Below, one piece after another: positions 28,652-37,056 of a DNA stretch of 64,000 bases. Positions within the stretch are counted from its first letter, which is position 1. The number at the start of each line of letters is the position of its first letter. Made by a program: the position numbers and the translations under genes. The DNA lies in NCBI GenBank assembly GCA_947488085.1, contig CANKYI010000001.1, positions 1,311,928-1,375,927 on the forward strand, in the 5' to 3' direction. Below the pieces are notes generated by a model. That model made no database searches. It had not been told where the DNA came from and worked only from the letters and a program-made list of their open reading frames with translations. The stretch comes from an uncultured Erythrobacter sp. Lineage in GTDB: Bacteria > Pseudomonadota > Alphaproteobacteria > Sphingomonadales > Sphingomonadaceae.

Positions 28652-29632
28652 TTAATCAACGGTGACGTCGAAAGTGATGGAATGAACGGTGCCGCCAGCG
28701 ACCGTGCCGAGATCAACCGAAATGCCGTCTGCATCAGATGCTTCGCCAGCATCGTCTCCGCTCGCATCGGTCAGATCGACACTGTCCAGCGTCAGCGTGC
28801 CGTCGACATAGGTTGTGCCTTCGGGAATGGCGTCGGTGACGACCAAGTCATCAACCGAGCCACTGCCCGCGACATTGGCGATAATTGTAAAGGTGGCGAC
28901 TGACCCAGGAACGGCATTGGTTCCGCCAAATGGGTCGGTAACGCTAACTGATTTGGTTAGATCAACCGATGTGATGCCAACGATAAGAGTGCCAACCGCG
29001 CTATCATCTGCGCCTGTGGCACCAACAATTGCATCGCCGCCATCAACGCCGCGACCCGCAAACACGGTGCCCGGTGCGCCGGTGCCGGTTACGGCCTCAG
29101 CTAGCAGCTCAACATCGCTGGCCTGACCATCGGTCACACCAGCAGGAACGGTGACGATCACAAAAACGCGCAACGCTTCGTCGGCGTCGAGGACCTGTGT
29201 GGTCTCCGGCGCTGTAAGGATTTCATCGACGCCCGGATCATATGTGCCGTTGCCATTGGTATCGACAGCGATGTTGACGACCGTTGTGTCGAAGTCGTTT
29301 CCGGCAACTGTGGGGTTCGCGGTAAGCTCATAGGCTTCGGGGCCATTGCCCTGATTGGTGACTTCGTATGTGAGGACCGCTTCGCCTGGCTGAACGCCAA
29401 TTGGGCCACTGTCGAGCGAAGTGACTGTTACGTCCAGCAGCTCGTCCACCCGCACCACTACGGTGTTGGAATCGACCGTCTGCGGCCCGTCTCCGTCCTC
29501 ATAGGTGGCGGTTGCGGTGTTCTCGATAAGAGTACCCGCGCTCACCCCATCGGCATAGGCCGGCGCGGAAAGCGTAAACAGCGCCACAACAGGTGTGGCG
29601 AAAAGCGACATTCTTATAACTTGCGTATTCAT
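28652..29632 (-). CDS. Exported DUF11 protein, first gene of the surface operon
   Basis: A 326-residue secreted protein with signal peptide (cleaved near PAYA). It begins the mature chain with GTLIENTATATYEDGDGPQT, nearly the same phrase that opens the giant protein of the operon (IENTAEATWEF). A calcium-loop-like DTNGNGTYDPGVDE follows in mid-chain (about 29221-29272). A DUF11 unit starts at VDLTKSVSVTDPFGGTNAVP and closes the protein. It heads the operon, with ATG 29632 lying 50 bp from a long palindrome. No obvious Shine-Dalgarno precedes the ATG. Confidence 0.8.
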   Translation of the reverse strand: MNTQVIRMSLFATPVVALFTLSAPAYADGVSAGTLIENTATATYEDGDGPQTVDSNTVVVRVDELLDVTVTSLDSGPIGVQPGEAVLTYEVTNQGNGPEAYELTANPTVAGNDFDTTVVNIAVDTNGNGTYDPGVDEILTAPETTQVLDADEALRVFVIVTVPAGVTDGQASDVELLAEAVTGTGAPGTVFAGRGVDGGDAIVGATGADDSAVGTLIVGITSVDLTKSVSVTDPFGGTNAVPGSVATFTIIANVAGSGSVDDLVVTDAIPEGTTYVDGTLTLDSVDLTDASGDDAGEASDADGISVDLGTVAGGTVHSITFDVTVD

Positions 29633-29681
29633 ACATAGGACGAATACGCGGCAATGGTTATCAAGCCGTTAGCAGTGTGGC

Positions 29682-29707
29682 CGAAACGGCAGAGTTCTGC
29701 GGTTTCG
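29682..29707. promoter_or_regulatory. Near-perfect 26-bp palindrome upstream of the DUF11 operon
   Basis: Arms CGAAACGGCAGA and TCTGCGGTTTCG are 12 bp each, complementary apart from one position, and separated by GT. The site ends 50 bp before the ATG of the first operon gene. It is more like a dimeric repressor operator than a terminator, because the loop is tiny and no T-run follows on either strand. The core GCAGA/TCTGC recurs twice about 55 and 80 bp further upstream. Confidence 0.5.
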
Positions 29708-29762
29708 ATACATGTGCTTACAACTTACGATGGTTAACCTTGGGTCACTTTCGAGCATCGAA

Positions 29763-29795
29763 AATTCTGCGAGAATGGCGAAAAATGGCAGAATT
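29763..29795. repeat. Inverted AATTCTGC/GCAGAATT pair
   Basis: Perfect 8-bp arms (29763-29770 and 29788-29795) are separated by 17 bp. Each arm repeats the core of the nearby 26-bp palindrome. Together they look like additional binding sites of one regulator in the 261-bp gap between the DUF2891 gene and the DUF11 operon. The rest of that gap contains no gene I can support. Confidence 0.4.
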
Positions 29796-29893
29796 CTACC
29801 GTTCGGTCAGCTTTTGGGCAGAACGGGGAATGAATCGGAAACTTTAGGCGCGCTTCCAGAGACATACTCACAATGGCCCAAAAAAATCTGCGT

Positions 29894-30892
29894 TCAGGCT
29901 GTATTGCCGCGCTCTAAAAGGGCCAAAAGCGCGAAACTGGCGAGCCAATGCTCCCCCATATAGTCACCCGAAACATGCGGCATCGCAGCCTCCAAATGGC
30001 TTTGGATGCGTTGATTGAGCAAGGGAGAAGCAGCGCTATCACTCATAACATAATCAATGCCACGCAAGCACCAAGCGCGGCTGAGGCAAAGCCCGTCCAG
30101 ATGCGCTATCTTGCCATCGCTTCGGTCTGAAACAGTGACCGGATGACACTCCCGCTCCAGCCAGCCATTTGCGAGCACTAAGCGGTTAAACCATGGCGCA
30201 AATTCAGAACGCGACATGATGCGGCTCATCAACAAAGCGGCGATCAAAACAGGCGAAAGAAATTCATCTCCACCCGGCTCCCATCCGGAATAGTCTGACC
30301 TTCCTGCAAACGCCCTGAGCGACCAATCATCTAAACTCTCAAGCAGTTCAGGATCACGCTCCTGTGCCCATTCACGTGCCAGCACCAACGCAAAAGCCGT
30401 GTTGCCATGCGTGCCCACGGTAATTGGATAGGTCAGCAATGGAAGATAAGCGCCAAATCGCGCCGCAAACCCGCGTGCCAATCCCTCCATATGCGCGGAC
30501 CAAGGCTTATCATCATGCCGGGTAGCCTCATGGTGTAAATATAGCAGCCACCCCCAGCCATAAGGCCGTTCAAATCCACGCGATTCAGACCGATCCAAAT
30601 AGGCTAATTCAGCGCCCAGTTTCTCTTGTGTAAAGGTCACATCCGCCAGCGCTTCAATATCCCGCGCCTCAGGGATGTTGGGATAGAGGCGACGCACAGT
30701 GAGCAACGTCCACCAGCTGTGGACGCAGGAATGCCAATCAAAACTACCAAAGAATACAGGATGCAAGTCGCGTGGTGTGCGAGCATCGGCATCATTGGCC
30801 AGAACATGATCAAGCTTATTCGGATATTCCTGGACAACATGTCCCAGCGCGATCCGAGCAAAGCTGCTGGCGATTTCTTGCGTCAATTCCAC
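29894..30892 (-). CDS. DUF2891 family protein
   Basis: A cytoplasmic, mostly helical protein of about 332 residues with the DUF2891 hallmark FFGSFDWHSCVHSWW and EYPNKLDHVL near its start. GWGWLLYLHHEA and a repeated-helix toroid pattern with conserved Trp/His suggest an alpha/alpha-barrel like those of sugar-active or terpenoid-type enzymes, though no activity is established. I prefer GTG 30892, which has GGGAG upstream. ATG 30937 would overlap the previous gene by 55 bp. It is the last gene of the 5-oxoprolinase operon. Confidence 0.85.
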   Translation of the reverse strand: MELTQEIASSFARIALGHVVQEYPNKLDHVLANDADARTPRDLHPVFFGSFDWHSCVHSWWTLLTVRRLYPNIPEARDIEALADVTFTQEKLGAELAYLDRSESRGFERPYGWGWLLYLHHEATRHDDKPWSAHMEGLARGFAARFGAYLPLLTYPITVGTHGNTAFALVLAREWAQERDPELLESLDDWSLRAFAGRSDYSGWEPGGDEFLSPVLIAALLMSRIMSRSEFAPWFNRLVLANGWLERECHPVTVSDRSDGKIAHLDGLCLSRAWCLRGIDYVMSDSAASPLLNQRIQSHLEAAMPHVSGDYMGEHWLASFALLALLERGNTA

Positions 30893-31833
30893 AGCAAAAA
30901 CGCTCCCACATAGATAATCGCCACATTGCATATCCAAAGCGGGATAGCGGTGCCAACCTGCTGACGAATAACGGCATTCTTGTCTTTGAGTTCAAGCAAG
31001 ACCGCAGGGACAATATTGAAATTTGCGGCCATCGGCGTGAGCAGGGTTCCACAAAAACCAGCAAGCATTCCGACCGCTCCGATGACGGCGGGATCACCAT
31101 CATATGCTTCTATCAACAATGGTATCCCAATAGCAGCGGCCATGACCGGAAAAGCAGCAAAGGCGTTGCCCATGATCATCGTGAACAACGCCATGCCCAG
31201 CGCAAAGACTAAAACGGTCAGAAACACGCTGCCGTCAGGGATCACGCTTTGCGCCGCGCCGCCGATAATCTCTCCCACACCAGCGAGCGCAAACACGGCC
31301 CCTAACGATGCGAGCATTTGCGGTAAGATTGCAGCCCATCCGATAGAGTCAATCAAACGCCGCCCCTCCTCAGCGGGGGCCAGCGCGGGCGGCCTAAGCC
31401 ACACAACGGCCGCGACCAGCGCAATCACCACACCCACGCCATAAAGGATCAAGGTTTCCCGTCGTTCTTCGAAAAGATCGACCGGGAACAGCGGCGTGTA
31501 GTTATAGAGCAACGTCCCAGCCACTGCCGTTATTGGCACAATAAGAGCAGGCAAAAACAGATAGTTGCCAAATTCTCGCGCCAAATCATCGCGCTGTTCA
31601 AGCGATGTTGTCTCTGGCTCGCTGCGTTTCAATCCACCGAACCCGGCAATGGCCACCAATGCAAGAACCAGCACTCCATTGGCGAAGTCTGACAAATCCG
31701 ATCCGAAGAAGAAGCTCCCGGCAAGCAAACCCCAGAATGCCGCGTTGCCATATCGCTGATCGCGCAGGCTCAAGATCGCCCAAACCGCGAAGAATGGACC
31801 TGCGAGCCAATAGAGCCAGTCCAAGGTAATCAT
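30883..31833 (-). CDS. DUF979 membrane protein, putative transporter subunit
   Basis: A 316-residue polytopic membrane protein with eight or nine hydrophobic helices. The DUF979 family is always paired with DUF969, as here, and the two overlap by 4 bp (ATGA). Segments such as VIGAVGMLAGFCGTLLTPMA and GNAFAAFPVMAAAIGIPL contain helix-breaking glycines and prolines typical of transport cores. Together with the oxoprolinase gene it probably forms a 5-oxoproline permease. This is from gene context, not from a recognised transporter motif. Confidence 0.85.
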   Translation of the reverse strand: MITLDWLYWLAGPFFAVWAILSLRDQRYGNAAFWGLLAGSFFFGSDLSDFANGVLVLALVAIAGFGGLKRSEPETTSLEQRDDLAREFGNYLFLPALIVPITAVAGTLLYNYTPLFPVDLFEERRETLILYGVGVVIALVAAVVWLRPPALAPAEEGRRLIDSIGWAAILPQMLASLGAVFALAGVGEIIGGAAQSVIPDGSVFLTVLVFALGMALFTMIMGNAFAAFPVMAAAIGIPLLIEAYDGDPAVIGAVGMLAGFCGTLLTPMAANFNIVPAVLLELKDKNAVIRQQVGTAIPLWICNVAIIYVGAFLLWN

Positions 31834-32546
31834 ACAGAGCCCTCCGCCTTTGGAGCCTCACGGACCTTGGAGAGCCTGCGGTCTAGAGCATTGATACGCC
31901 ATCCATGGATGATGAATGCAAAGATCGCAGTTGGTATCGCCCAAACCGCGAGCTGGAACGGAGTGAGCGGGTAGCCAGCGCTTTCGAGCACGCCTTGGAT
32001 TAGCAGGATAGAGGCTATGGCGAAGAAAATGTCTTCGCCAAAGAACAGCCCGACATTGTCGGTTGCCGCTGACATGGCAAGAACCTTCTCCCGCTCGTCT
32101 TCACCCAGAGCGCCGTGCGACTTTTCTGCCGCCGCCTCGGCCATCGGGGCCACAATCGGCCTCACTGTTTGGGGATGCCCGCCAATGTCTTTCATGCCGA
32201 TTGCGGCGGTGATCTGACGAAAGAGAAGGTATGCGGTAAGCAGCCTACCCATCGTCGCCCCACGCATCGCGACAATCATGCCGCGTGCGCGCTGTTGCAG
32301 GCCATATCGTTCCAACAGGCCGATGACAGGTAGAATGATCCAAGTGACTGAAATGTAGCGATTATCGTTAAATGCTTTGCCTAACGCCTCAACAACAGCG
32401 CCCAGATCAAACCCTGCGAGTAAACCGGTGGCCAAGGCGGCCCCAACCACGACCATCAGTGGGTTAAAGCGCAGGGCAAAGCCAATTACGACGAGAACGA
32501 TACCCAAAAGCGGCCAGTAATTCGTTGCGACTTCGGCTTCATCCAT
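31830..32546 (-). CDS. DUF969 membrane protein, putative transporter subunit
   Basis: A 238-residue DUF969 protein with about six membrane helices (YWPLLGIVLVVIGFALRF, ISVTWIILPVIGLLERYG and others) and a conserved polar loop MKDIGGHPQTVRPIVAPM. ATG 32546 is preferred because GGAGGGGG lies 8 bp before it, inside the end of the oxoprolinase gene. The overlap with that gene is then 8 bp. It works with the DUF979 partner, and the stop overlaps the next start (ATGA). The predicted role is uptake of 5-oxoproline or a related cyclic amide. Confidence 0.85.
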   Translation of the reverse strand: MDEAEVATNYWPLLGIVLVVIGFALRFNPLMVVVGAALATGLLAGFDLGAVVEALGKAFNDNRYISVTWIILPVIGLLERYGLQQRARGMIVAMRGATMGRLLTAYLLFRQITAAIGMKDIGGHPQTVRPIVAPMAEAAAEKSHGALGEDEREKVLAMSAATDNVGLFFGEDIFFAIASILLIQGVLESAGYPLTPFQLAVWAIPTAIFAFIIHGWRINALDRRLSKVREAPKAEGSV

Positions 32547-35500
32547 GTCCGAAACCCCCTCCACCAGGTGTCAATATTACGATTGTATCGCCGGGCTGCA
32601 TTGCAACCGACCCGGTTGCGCCAAACTCCTCGCGCGCGCCATCAAGGCGCTCCACCCAGTTTCGGCCAGGCGAGGCGTCACATCCACCGTTGAGGCCCGA
32701 TGGCGGCACGGCTCTGCGATTGGCGAGCATATTGGCACGCATCGCTTCGAGGAAGGTAACAGCGCGCTCAACTCCGTCCCCTCCCTTGAATTTCCCCGTC
32801 CCGCCCGATCCACGACGGATGGCGAACCGGTCAAGTCGCACCGGTAGACGAGTTTCCAGTATTTCGGGATCAGTCAGGCGGCTATTTGTCATATGCGTTT
32901 GAACCGAATTGGTTCCTTCATGATCAATCCCAGCGCCCGATCCGCCACAAATCGTCTCGTAATATTGGTGGTGTTCATTGCCGAAGGTAAAGTTGTTCAT
33001 CGTCCCCTGACTGGGCGCGAGTTTGCCTGTTGCTGCGAACAATGCATCGGTGACCGCTTGGCTGGTTTCAACATTACCTGCAACCACGGCAGCACCAGGT
33101 TGGGGATTGAGCATAGAACCCTCTGGAATGATCTGTTCGACAGGTCGCAAACACCCATCATTCATCGGAATTACATCGTCGATAAGAGTGCGCAAAACAT
33201 AGAGAGCCGCCGCCCGTGTAATAGAGCGAGGGGCGTTGAAATTGTCCGGCAACTGGTCCGAAGTTCCAGTGAAATCGAACACGGCAGAACGGGATGTTTT
33301 ATCTATGCGAATCGCAACTTTCACCACCGCGCCATTGTCCATGGGATATGTGAAACTGCCATCCTCCAATCGATCAATCAGCCGGCGCACGCTTTCCTCA
33401 GCATAGGCGAGCACATGATCCATGTAGGCAGCCACCACGTCACCCCCGGCATCGCGCGCCGCCCCACAAAGAAGTTCCGCTCCGCGAGTGCATGCTGCGA
33501 GTTGAGCGCGAAGGTCAGAAAGGTTGCGATCAGGTGCTCGTGCCGGATATTGTGCGTCGCCCAACACGTCTCGTACGGCGCCTTCACGGAATACCCCGCG
33601 ATCGACCATCAAGAGGTTGTCGATCATCACCCCTTCTTCGTGGATTGAGCGGCTTTCAGGCGGCATTGAGCCGGGGGCTATGCCACCGATATCGGCATGA
33701 TGACCGCGTGCCGCGACAAACCCATTTGGTTCATTGTTACAGTCATCATAGAACACAGGCGCAATGACAGTAATGTCAGGCAGATGGGTGCCACCACGGT
33801 AGGGATCGTTGAGCACATAGGCATCGCCGCGCTGAAACCCGCGACCATCGCGCGCATTGCCTCGCGCCTCTATCACCCGCGCAATGCTATCGCCCATCGA
33901 TCCCAGGTGAACCGGGATGTGCGGAGCGTTTGCGATCAAGGCTCCGCTCGCGTCGAATAAAGCGCAGGAAAAGTCGAGCCGCTCCTTTATATTCACAGAG
34001 GTCGCGGTGGATTGCAGCACCACACCCATCTCCTCTGCAATCGCCATGAAGAGATTATTGAAGACCTCCAACCGTACCGGATCAACTTGGGTACCAACGG
34101 CACGATCGCGCACAAGCGCCTCGACGCGGTTGAGGATCAAACTGCCTTCGTCTTCCAATCTTGCCTGCCACCCCTCTTCTACGAAAGTTGTAGAACCCGG
34201 GTCGATAATTAGCGCCGGTCCATTGATGGCGTTGCCCTTCTCCATCGCAGAGCGAGAGATTGTAGGCCATTTCCCGGAGGGTTTGCCCGTCGCCGCAACA
34301 GGCTCGGCGTTAGATGTCTGCACCCCACCCGACATTCCGATGGCCTCAACGCTTAGCGCTTCAACGATGATCTGAGCGACCCTATCCGTATAACCAAAAC
34401 GTTGGCGATGAAGTTTGCGGAATGCTGCTTCCATTACCTCTGTGTCACCGCATGCAATGCTCAAAGATGAATCGCTGCCGTGAAAGCGCAGCCTAGCGCG
34501 TGCCTCAATTGCGATGTCTGCTTCATCGATGTCCTGCTCTACCAAAGCAGAGCGCGCCGCCTCGCTAAGTTGAGCCAATTCTTGCGCGAATCCATCGCCC
34601 AACGGACGAATAATGCTGACTTCTTGAATGGCTTTAACCGGAGCCAAGCCTATCCCAAAGGCCGACAACATGCCCGCTAGCGGGTGCACGACCACAGTCT
34701 CCATGCCCAATTCATCGGCCACCATACAGGCATGCTGCCCCCCTGCTCCGCCGAAGCAGGCGAGCGCATAGGTGGTTACGTCGTGCCCGCGCGCCACCGA
34801 TATTTTGCGGATCGCATTCGCCATATTGTCGACCGCAATCGTGAGGAACCCCTTCGCAATATCCTCCAGCGATCGCGGCTCAGGCAAGGTGGCGGCGACC
34901 TTCTCAAGCGCTAATCTTGCCGCAAGAGGATCAAGCGCCTCGTTTCCATCTGGGCCAAAGACTCTGGGAAAGAATGCAGGGTCAATCCGGCCTAGAAATA
35001 GGTTGCAGTCCGTAACAGTCAGAGGACCGCCTTTACGATAACAAGCCGGACCGGGGTCAGCGCCCGCGCTATGCGGACCGACACGAAAGCGCGCACCATC
35101 AAAACTGCAAATCGAACCACCACCAGCCGCTACCGTGTGGATCTGCATCATGGGTGCCGCGACCCGAACGCCGGCAACGACGCTGTCGCCGGTCAGTTCA
35201 TATTCCCCAGAATAGTGGGCCACATCGGTGCTGGTCCCACCCATGTCGAACCCAATCAATTTCGAGTGCCCTAGCGGTCTGCAAGCTGCCACCATCCCAA
35301 CGACCCCGCCAGCAGGTCCTGATAAAATTGCGTCTTTGCCGCGAAAGGCACCGACCTCTGCTAGCCCGCCATTAGACTGCATGAACCGCAATTGCCCGGC
35401 TTGCGGCAATTGCCCCTGCAATGTGTCGATGTACCGGCGTAGAACGGGGGAAAGATAGGCATCGACGACGGTTGTGTCTCCGCGCGGGATCAGCTTTATA

Positions 35501-36078
35501 AGAGGGGCAACTTCGTGGCTGACGCTTATTTGCGCAAAACCGACATCGCGCGCAATTTGAGCCAGCCGCACCTCATGCTCGCGATGCTTCCAACCGTGCA
35601 TCAAGATTATTGCAATCGCATCAAAGCCTTGTTCACGCAAAGCTTCGAATTGAGCGTGCGCCGCTTCGTGAGAGAGCGGGGTCAGGACGGTACCATCGAC
35701 CGCAACCCGTTCGTTAATCTCAACGACTTGCGCGGATAACTGTTCAGGCAATATAATGTGGCGTGCAAAGATCTCAGGCCGCGCCTGCGTCCCAATCCGC
35801 AAAGCATCACCGAACCCTTTAGTGATGGCCAGCGCCACTCGCTCACCTTTGCGCTCCAACAAAGCATTGGTGGCAACCGTTGTCCCAATGCGCAATTCTG
35901 CAATCGGACCCTCGCCATGATGCGCAATCAAACGCCGCACTGCCTCGCCCGCAGCATCGGTGTAGTGATCTGGATTTTCGGACAACAATTTATCCGTCAC
36001 CAGCCGCCCATCGGGTGTCTGCGCAACAACATCGGTAAAGGTCCCGCCGCGATCAATCGCAAAGCGCCAAGCGTTCAT
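32539..36078 (-). CDS. 5-oxoprolinase / N-methylhydantoinase, fused HyuA-HyuB
   Basis: An ATP-dependent amidohydrolase of 1179 residues that opens 5-oxoproline (pyroglutamate) to glutamate, or a related hydantoin. HyuA occupies about the first 680 residues: the ATPase motif AIDRGGTFTDVVA at the N-terminus, RIGTTVATNALLERKG, FDMGGTSTDVAHYSGEYEL. HyuB follows with RLEVFNNLFMAIAEEMGVVL, HLPDITVIAPVF and a glycine-rich end (GGGGFGHG). The fused form has the length of eukaryotic-type oxoprolinases. ATG 36078 is preceded by AAGGGA and removes a 53-residue extension. It heads an operon with DUF969, DUF979 and DUF2891. Confidence 0.92.
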   Translation of the reverse strand: MNAWRFAIDRGGTFTDVVAQTPDGRLVTDKLLSENPDHYTDAAGEAVRRLIAHHGEGPIAELRIGTTVATNALLERKGERVALAITKGFGDALRIGTQARPEIFARHIILPEQLSAQVVEINERVAVDGTVLTPLSHEAAHAQFEALREQGFDAIAIILMHGWKHREHEVRLAQIARDVGFAQISVSHEVAPLIKLIPRGDTTVVDAYLSPVLRRYIDTLQGQLPQAGQLRFMQSNGGLAEVGAFRGKDAILSGPAGGVVGMVAACRPLGHSKLIGFDMGGTSTDVAHYSGEYELTGDSVVAGVRVAAPMMQIHTVAAGGGSICSFDGARFRVGPHSAGADPGPACYRKGGPLTVTDCNLFLGRIDPAFFPRVFGPDGNEALDPLAARLALEKVAATLPEPRSLEDIAKGFLTIAVDNMANAIRKISVARGHDVTTYALACFGGAGGQHACMVADELGMETVVVHPLAGMLSAFGIGLAPVKAIQEVSIIRPLGDGFAQELAQLSEAARSALVEQDIDEADIAIEARARLRFHGSDSSLSIACGDTEVMEAAFRKLHRQRFGYTDRVAQIIVEALSVEAIGMSGGVQTSNAEPVAATGKPSGKWPTISRSAMEKGNAINGPALIIDPGSTTFVEEGWQARLEDEGSLILNRVEALVRDRAVGTQVDPVRLEVFNNLFMAIAEEMGVVLQSTATSVNIKERLDFSCALFDASGALIANAPHIPVHLGSMGDSIARVIEARGNARDGRGFQRGDAYVLNDPYRGGTHLPDITVIAPVFYDDCNNEPNGFVAARGHHADIGGIAPGSMPPESRSIHEEGVMIDNLLMVDRGVFREGAVRDVLGDAQYPARAPDRNLSDLRAQLAACTRGAELLCGAARDAGGDVVAAYMDHVLAYAEESVRRLIDRLEDGSFTYPMDNGAVVKVAIRIDKTSRSAVFDFTGTSDQLPDNFNAPRSITRAAALYVLRTLIDDVIPMNDGCLRPVEQIIPEGSMLNPQPGAAVVAGNVETSQAVTDALFAATGKLAPSQGTMNNFTFGNEHHQYYETICGGSGAGIDHEGTNSVQTHMTNSRLTDPEILETRLPVRLDRFAIRRGSGGTGKFKGGDGVERAVTFLEAMRANMLANRRAVPPSGLNGGCDASPGRNWVERLDGAREEFGATGSVAMQPGDTIVILTPGGGGFGHG

Positions 36079-36264
36079 GCTTTTTCGCGGTCCCTTGAGA
36101 TGGCCAATCGCCTGTAAGTGGCGGTCAACGCCCTTCTCGCAACACCGCCGCATTCCGTCAATCGTGCGTCTTCCTATCCCGCAACCTCCAATTTGAGAGC
36201 TTGCTTTCAGGGCGACTTTTGGCTGTGAGCAATGCAAACACGAAACACATCCAGAGAGAGACCC

Positions 36265-37056
36265 ATGGCTGACTACGAAACAATCCGATTTGAGCGCACA
36301 GGTGACTTGGCGACGATCACACTCAACCGGCCTGAGCGGCTCAACGCATGTGCCCCAGCGATGGCAGAGGAAATCTTCAATGCGATCCGCGATATTGGCG
36401 ATGCACGCGCACTATTGATCAAAGGCGAAGGGCGCGCATTCTGTTCTGGTGCCGACCTGTCGGGTGGGCGCGGATCACGAACCAGTACAACTGCAGGCGA
36501 CGGTTCGTTCACTGTCCTCCAGCAAAGCTACAATCCGATGATAGCCTCACTTTGGAACCTTCCAATCCCGGTGGTCACTGCTGTGAACGGTCCAGCAGCA
36601 GGGATCGGTTGCTCCATAGCACTGGCCGGTGATTTCGTGCTCGCGGGCAAGAGCGGCTATTTCCTGCAAGCCTTCGTCAATATCGGCCTGGTCCCTGATG
36701 GTGGATCAAGCTGGATCTTGCCACGCCTTGCCGGCCTTGCTCAGGCAACCCGGATGATGATGCTGGGCGAGCGGATCCATGGCGAGGAAGCGGAGCGCAT
36801 CGGACTGATCTATAAATGCGTCGAAGATGATGCGCTCGCGGCGGAAGCTCAGGCGATTGCAGAGCGGCTCGCTGCGGGTCCAACGGTCGCACTATCGCGT
36901 ATGAAGGCGAATATTCGCGGCGCACTGCAATGCGACCTTTCGACTGCGTTGATGATGGAGGCCCAAGGTCAACGTATTGCCGGGTCAAGTGAAGACGCAG
37001 CCGAAGGCGGCAAGTCTTTCCTTGAGAAGCGTAAACCCGTTTTCAAAGGCCGCTAA
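36265..37056 (+). CDS. Enoyl-CoA hydratase/isomerase family protein (PaaG-like)
   Basis: A 263-residue crotonase-fold enzyme acting on acyl-CoA thioesters. The oxyanion-hole motifs GRAFCSGADLSGG and NGPAAGIGCSIAL are intact. The active-site strand GLVPDGGSSWILPRL carries Asp where hydratases have Glu, as in PaaG-type isomerases, so isomerisation of an enoyl- or epoxy-CoA is at least as likely as hydration. ATG 36265 follows AGAGAGAG. It is divergent from the oxoprolinase operon, and its stop overlaps that of the TIGR03084 gene by 4 bp. Confidence 0.88.
   Translation: MADYETIRFERTGDLATITLNRPERLNACAPAMAEEIFNAIRDIGDARALLIKGEGRAFCSGADLSGGRGSRTSTTAGDGSFTVLQQSYNPMIASLWNLPIPVVTAVNGPAAGIGCSIALAGDFVLAGKSGYFLQAFVNIGLVPDGGSSWILPRLAGLAQATRMMMLGERIHGEEAERIGLIYKCVEDDALAAEAQAIAERLAAGPTVALSRMKANIRGALQCDLSTALMMEAQGQRIAGSSEDAAEGGKSFLEKRKPVFKGR

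Noticed and set aside
29682..29707. Reading the long palindrome as a terminator for the DUF2891 operon
   Set aside because: Almost no loop and no T-run on the minus strand; placement next to the following gene's start suits an operator better.
29712..29963. Plus-strand 83-residue frame in the DUF11 upstream region
   Set aside because: Runs over the operator-like repeats and into the antisense of DUF2891; no motif and no start signal.
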